DNA of 17,442 bases from JBGPBY01 sp041481485 (GTDB lineage Bacteria > Acidobacteriota > Terriglobia > 20CM-2-55-15), in NCBI GenBank assembly GCA_041481485.1, contig JBGPBY010000106.1:1-17442 (forward strand), in the 5' to 3' direction. This document shows positions 14,080 to 17,442 of this stretch, piece by piece. A program made the translations under genes and the position numbers. The notes under the pieces were generated by a model. The model did not search any database. It was not told the DNA's origin and saw nothing but the letters and a program-made list of their open reading frames with translations. Numbering within the stretch: position 1 is the stretch's first letter; each line of letters starts with the position of its first letter.

Positions 14080-16227
14080 ATGGAAACGCCGCGCTTCCCT
14101 GCTTTGCCCGCAATTCTTGGCCGTCTTGCCCAGCTTGCCTACGATTTGAGCTGGAGCTGGAATCCACCGGCGCGCGAATTATTCCGGCGGCTTGATCCGG
14201 AATTGTGGGCAGAGACCCAGCATAATCCAGTCCGATTGCTGAATGAAATCGATCCAGCACGCCTTCTCAAGGCGGCCGAGGATCCCGAATACGTTCAGTA
14301 TTATGAATCGGCAGTCCGGCAATTTTTTGGTAACGGGCATCGGCCCCCCAAATGGTTTGAGCGCGAATTTCTGCACTTGAGCGAGCAGAAGATCGCGTAC
14401 TTTTCCGCCGAATTCGGACTGCATACTTCCCTTCCAATTTACTCCGGCGGTCTTGGAATCCTGGCGGGCGACCATTGCAAGGGATCGAGTGATCTTGGCA
14501 TTCCCCTGATCGGCGTCGGATTCATTTATCCCCAGGGGTATTTCCATCAACGGATCCGTTCCGACGGTTGGCAGGAAGATATTTACGAAGTTCTCGATCG
14601 GAAAAATGCGCCGGTCGAACCTGCAAGTCCGGATGGGAAGGAACGCCTTCTTGTGCCGCTTTCAGTCGGTCCTTCGAAACTCTTTGTGGAAGTCTGGCGC
14701 GTCACGCTGGGTTCGGTCGTCCTTTATCTCATGGATACCGATGTGGAAGAGAACTCACCGGAAGATCGCCGATTGACGGCGCGGCTCTATGGCGGCGACC
14801 GCGAACACCGGATCCGTCAGGAAATTGTTCTCGGAATCGGCGGCGTGCGGGTGTTGGGTTCGCTGGGAATCCAGCCGGCGGTATTCCACGGCAACGAAGG
14901 TCACACATCATTCATGCTCCTCGAGCGTGTGCGCGAGATGGTTTTGAACGGAATTACATTTGAGGAGGCGGCCGAGACGGTTCGTGCTACCAGCGTCTTT
15001 ACCACGCACACTCCTGTACCGGCGGGTCACGATGCATTTCCCCTGCAAATGATGGAAAAACATTTTGCCGGTTATTGGGACGATCTTGGAATTACTCAAA
15101 AGCAATTCATGGATCTGGGTTTCTACGTCGACTCATTCAATATGACGGTACTTGCGTTCAATCTTGCCGGCAGAAGAAACGGCGTGAGCGAACTTCATGG
15201 CCGGGTCACACGGCGGATGTGGCAATCCGTTTGGCCGAAATTACCCGAAGATCAGGTGCCGATTACGGCCATCACAAACGGCGTTCATGCGCCGACCTGG
15301 ATCGCTCCGGAGCTGGCGAAACTTTTCGACGAATTTCTGGGAGCCGACTGGATCGCAAAGCACGATGATCCTGCGTTGTGGACCCGGATTTCGGAGATTC
15401 CGGACCGGGCATTCTGGAATCTGCACCTGGATTTGAAAAGGAAGCTGCTCTCATTTGCCCGCGAAAAAACCCGTGAATTGTGGAGCGCGGGCCAGATCGA
15501 GGCGCGGCAGGCGATTGCCATGGGCACGCTGCTGAATCCCGAAGCGCTGACCATCGGATTTGCCCGCCGTTTCACGGGATACAAGAGGGCCTCGCTTCTG
15601 TTTCAGGACCTGGTTCGCATCCGGAAAATCCTGCTGAACCGGTGGCGGCCGGTGCAGATCGTTTTTGCCGGAAAAGCGCATCCCGCCGATGAGCACGGGA
15701 AGCATCTGATTCATCAGATTTACTCCATTGCTCTCGATCCGGAGTTTGCCGGACATGTCGCGTTTATCGAGAACTACGAGATGCATGCCGCAAACTTCCT
15801 GACTCAGGGTGTGGATGTCTGGCTCAACAATCCCCGTGCTCCGCTTGAGGCTTGCGGCACCAGTGGCCAGAAAGCGGGGATGAATGGCATTCCCAACCTC
15901 AGCATTCTCGACGGTTGGTGGTATGAAGGTTATAACGCGCGCAACGGCTGGGCGATCAGCGATCCGCCAGAAGATCTGGAAGTTCATTACGACGATACGA
16001 CCGATGCCGCATCGCTCTATGAATTGCTGGAACAACAGATTGTTCCGATGTATTACGAACGCGATCATGAGGGATTACCGAAGCGCTGGATTCAAACTGT
16101 CCGGGAATCGATCAAGTCCGTCATTCCGAGATACTCGGCCAATCGCATGCTGAAGGATTACGTGCAGAAAATGTACGTCCCGGCATGGATGGATGCCGAC
16201 AGAGACGCTTTAAAGGCAAAGCCGTAA
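14080..16227 (+). CDS. Alpha-glucan (glycogen) phosphorylase with DUF3417 N-terminus
   Basis: A 715-residue PLP enzyme that cleaves alpha-1,4-glucans with phosphate to give glucose-1-phosphate. The N-terminus (LAQLAYDLSWSWNPPARELFRRLDPELW) is the DUF3417 region found on the bacterial/archaeal alpha-glucan phosphorylase type rather than the E. coli GlgP type. Further marks are YFSAEFGLHTSLPIYSGGLG, HGNEGHTSF, FTTHTPVPAGHD, RRFTGYKRASLL and the cofactor lysine K598 in EACGTSGQKAGMNG. Length fits the compact form (about 700-850). It may act on glycogen or maltodextrins. It starts one base after the aminotransferase stop, sharing its message; no other glycogen gene is nearby. Translation likely depends on coupling, since only a weak AGGG lies upstream. 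Confidence 0.94.
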   Translation: METPRFPALPAILGRLAQLAYDLSWSWNPPARELFRRLDPELWAETQHNPVRLLNEIDPARLLKAAEDPEYVQYYESAVRQFFGNGHRPPKWFEREFLHLSEQKIAYFSAEFGLHTSLPIYSGGLGILAGDHCKGSSDLGIPLIGVGFIYPQGYFHQRIRSDGWQEDIYEVLDRKNAPVEPASPDGKERLLVPLSVGPSKLFVEVWRVTLGSVVLYLMDTDVEENSPEDRRLTARLYGGDREHRIRQEIVLGIGGVRVLGSLGIQPAVFHGNEGHTSFMLLERVREMVLNGITFEEAAETVRATSVFTTHTPVPAGHDAFPLQMMEKHFAGYWDDLGITQKQFMDLGFYVDSFNMTVLAFNLAGRRNGVSELHGRVTRRMWQSVWPKLPEDQVPITAITNGVHAPTWIAPELAKLFDEFLGADWIAKHDDPALWTRISEIPDRAFWNLHLDLKRKLLSFAREKTRELWSAGQIEARQAIAMGTLLNPEALTIGFARRFTGYKRASLLFQDLVRIRKILLNRWRPVQIVFAGKAHPADEHGKHLIHQIYSIALDPEFAGHVAFIENYEMHAANFLTQGVDVWLNNPRAPLEACGTSGQKAGMNGIPNLSILDGWWYEGYNARNGWAISDPPEDLEVHYDDTTDAASLYELLEQQIVPMYYERDHEGLPKRWIQTVRESIKSVIPRYSANRMLKDYVQKMYVPAWMDADRDALKAKP

Positions 16228-16233
16228 ATTCCG

Positions 16234-16713
16234 CTAAAAGTTCAGGCTCCAGACTGTGCGGCGTTCCGGATCCAGCCCGCAGGATTCGAGTGTGCGTTCA
16301 ATCGCGGAGTTTCCAGGGTGCACCTGACAGCTGAATCGGTGAACGCCGCGTTCTCTCCCACGCACGATCAACTCGTTCAACAATGTTCGTCCCACGCCGG
16401 CGCTGCGTGCAAACTGCTCCACATACATCTCCACCAGTTCCATGACTTCCCCGCCGAATTCTGACCGCCATTCATAAGATGCATAAGCAAAACCGCAAAT
16501 CACCGGACTGCCCTGCGCGTCCGGAACTTCGGCAACCAGGATGACCCCCAGATCGGAATTGTCGAGAACATGCGTGTAAACGTTTTGTGCGTCTCGACGC
16601 GTGGCACGCGCTTCCCACTTGATGAGAAGTTCCTCGACAAATTCGCACATCTTGTCGACATCCTTTTCCGCAGCGGGCCGAATTTTGACCTCGGTCGTGT
16701 GAAACGCTTTCAT
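16234..16713 (-). CDS. GNAT-family N-acetyltransferase
   Basis: A 159-residue acetyltransferase from ATG 16711-16713. The fold's markers are VKIRPAAEKDVDKMCEFVEEL at the N-terminus, the strand VILVAEV and GFAYASYEW, then VEMYVEQFARSAGVGRTLLNEL, where ARSAGVGRTLL is the acetyl-CoA-binding Q/RxxGxG loop, and SCQVHPGNSAIERTLESCGL, the usual motif B. The acceptor substrate is unknown. The open frame extends 13 codons up to a TTG, but the ATG keeps the normal GNAT beginning. A perfect 6-bp hairpin (CTTTGG-TT-CCAAAG, 16716-16729) lies directly before the start codon and could hide it. It is convergent with the phosphorylase gene (6-nt gap) and divergent from the secreted protein gene. Confidence 0.88.
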   Translation of the reverse strand: MKAFHTTEVKIRPAAEKDVDKMCEFVEELLIKWEARATRRDAQNVYTHVLDNSDLGVILVAEVPDAQGSPVICGFAYASYEWRSEFGGEVMELVEMYVEQFARSAGVGRTLLNELIVRGRERGVHRFSCQVHPGNSAIERTLESCGLDPERRTVWSLNF

Positions 16714-16732
16714 GGCTTTGGTTCCAAAGGTT

Positions 16733-16782
16733 ATTTTAGAAAAGAAATCCAAATTCCGGAATCACAAATCCCGGTCTATAGT
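16733..16782. promoter_or_regulatory. Symmetric divergent promoter region with a shared palindrome
   Basis: The palindrome ATTCCGGAAT (16753-16762) lies between two -10-like boxes: TAAAAT on minus (16738-16733) and TATAGT on plus (16777-16782). Reading outward, TTCCGG is exactly 17 bp from each box. TATAGT ends 7 nt before ATG 16790; TAAAAT is about 19 nt before the GNAT ATG. The palindrome could be an operator or an atypical -35 used in both directions. Confidence 0.35.
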
Positions 16783-16789
16783 GTTGTTC

Positions 16790-17442
16790 ATGCGCCGGCC
16801 GTTCCATCTCTTATTGCTCGTCCTCGCACTGGCTTCCGGGTCTGTCCCTGTCCGGGCCGGCCAGCCGCAGTCTGTTTCCGCGCCGGTTTCCCCTGTCTCG
16901 AGAGCGGACTTCGCAAAATATATCGATCAGTGGTCCGAGCCCGAGGGTTATTTCGATACCGATAACTTCATTTCCAACGAAACGTCGTATCTCCACATCA
17001 TTCCCGAGCTGCAGCAGCGCGTTCGTTCTGGCGGAGTGTACATCGGAGTGGGACCGGATCAGAATTTTTCGTATATCGCCCGGACGAAGCCGTCCCTGGC
17101 AATTATCGTCGACATCCGCCGCCAGAATATGCTGCAGCACCTGTTCATGAAAGCGCTTTTTGAACTTGCGGCGACCCGGGCGGAATATCTGGCCCTGTTC
17201 TTTGCAAGGGAAGTACCTGCGGTGAATCGTAACGCCGCTCTGCCGGAGTTGCTGAAAGCCGTGCGGCAGGCGCGAACCGGAGAAGATGTGTTTCGGCGGG
17301 ATTTGGCGGCAGTGCGGAAGAAAATCGCCGAATTCGGAATTCCGTTGAGCGCTGATGATCAGCAGAAAATCGAATACGTGTACAGTTCATTTCATCAGGA
17401 GGGACTGGATCTTCGATTCTCCAGCATCGGCCGGAATAATTC
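16790..17442 (+). CDS. Secreted protein of unknown function, 3' end beyond the window
   Basis: The first 217 codons of a gene that runs off the right edge. Residues 1-26 are a signal peptide (RRPFHLLLLVLALASG, cleavage near VRA-GQ), so the protein is exported. The mature part has no haem, metal or protease motif that I can name. A segment SGGVYIGVGPDQNFSYIARTKPSLAIIVDIRRQN has a glycine-rich turn followed by a hydrophobic strand ending in Asp, loosely like a Rossmann fold; this is only a visual likeness. I believe similar proteins occur as conserved unknowns in other bacteria but cannot confirm it. The ATG is the only start giving a signal peptide; a TATAGT box 7 nt upstream implies a near-leaderless mRNA. 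Confidence 0.75.
   Translation, partial: MRRPFHLLLLVLALASGSVPVRAGQPQSVSAPVSPVSRADFAKYIDQWSEPEGYFDTDNFISNETSYLHIIPELQQRVRSGGVYIGVGPDQNFSYIARTKPSLAIIVDIRRQNMLQHLFMKALFELAATRAEYLALFFAREVPAVNRNAALPELLKAVRQARTGEDVFRRDLAAVRKKIAEFGIPLSADDQQKIEYVYSSFHQEGLDLRFSSIGRNN

Overview
The window looks like a piece of the chromosome of a Gram-negative bacterium that makes diaminopimelate, most likely an Acidobacteriota member or a relative. This rests on moderate GC content, ordinary housekeeping genes in short operons on both strands, a lipoprotein and several signal-peptide proteins, a sigma-54-type activator, and intergenic palindromes with the core GGTCTATGACC/GGTCATAGACC. My recollection is that such palindromes are common in acidobacterial genomes; no search was possible, so the taxon is an inference. 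No rRNA, tRNA, CRISPR array, intact insertion sequence or phage gene was seen.

Layout. (1) Positions 1-1951, minus strand: a membrane-anchored c-type cytochrome with a His-rich tail, a secreted small OB-fold-like protein, a 26-bp inverted-repeat element, a frataxin (cyaY) and the 5' part of an ABC-2/NodI-like exporter ATPase running off the edge. (2) Positions 2078-4705, plus strand: a lysine/diaminopimelate operon (M20 DapE-like deacylase, dapB, dapA) ending in a 30-codon ORF cut off by a second palindromic element with perfect 35-bp arms. (3) Positions 4937-8343: a divergent pair (EcsC-family protein on minus; stand-alone mannose-6-phosphate isomerase-type cupin on plus), then an unrecognised 80-aa CxxC protein, a hairpin, and a GAF-AAA+-Fis activator whose GAFTGA loop reads GVATGV. 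(4) Positions 8349-9849, minus: moaA overlapping a DUF6174-like lipoprotein. (5) Positions 9850-10570, non-coding: a 214-nt nested palindrome built from several REP-like units, followed by a dif/Xer-like site. (6) Positions 10571-12910, minus: a large secreted subtilisin-family protease. (7) Positions 13023-16227, plus: a class V aminotransferase (serine/alanine-glyoxylate type) one base upstream of an alpha-glucan phosphorylase. (8) Positions 16234-17442: a GNAT acetyltransferase on minus, divergent from a secreted unknown protein that runs off the right edge.

Working together: the clearest functional unit is DapE-DapB-DapA. The leftmost cluster may serve metal or redox handling at the cell envelope (inference). 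Several genes have a -10-like box only 6-11 nt from the start codon and no clear Shine-Dalgarno, suggesting frequent leaderless or near-leaderless mRNAs. No obviously new multigene system is present. The most unusual items are the composite palindrome plus dif-like site, the variant sigma-54 activator with its small CxxC neighbour, and the operon-end truncation by a palindromic repeat.
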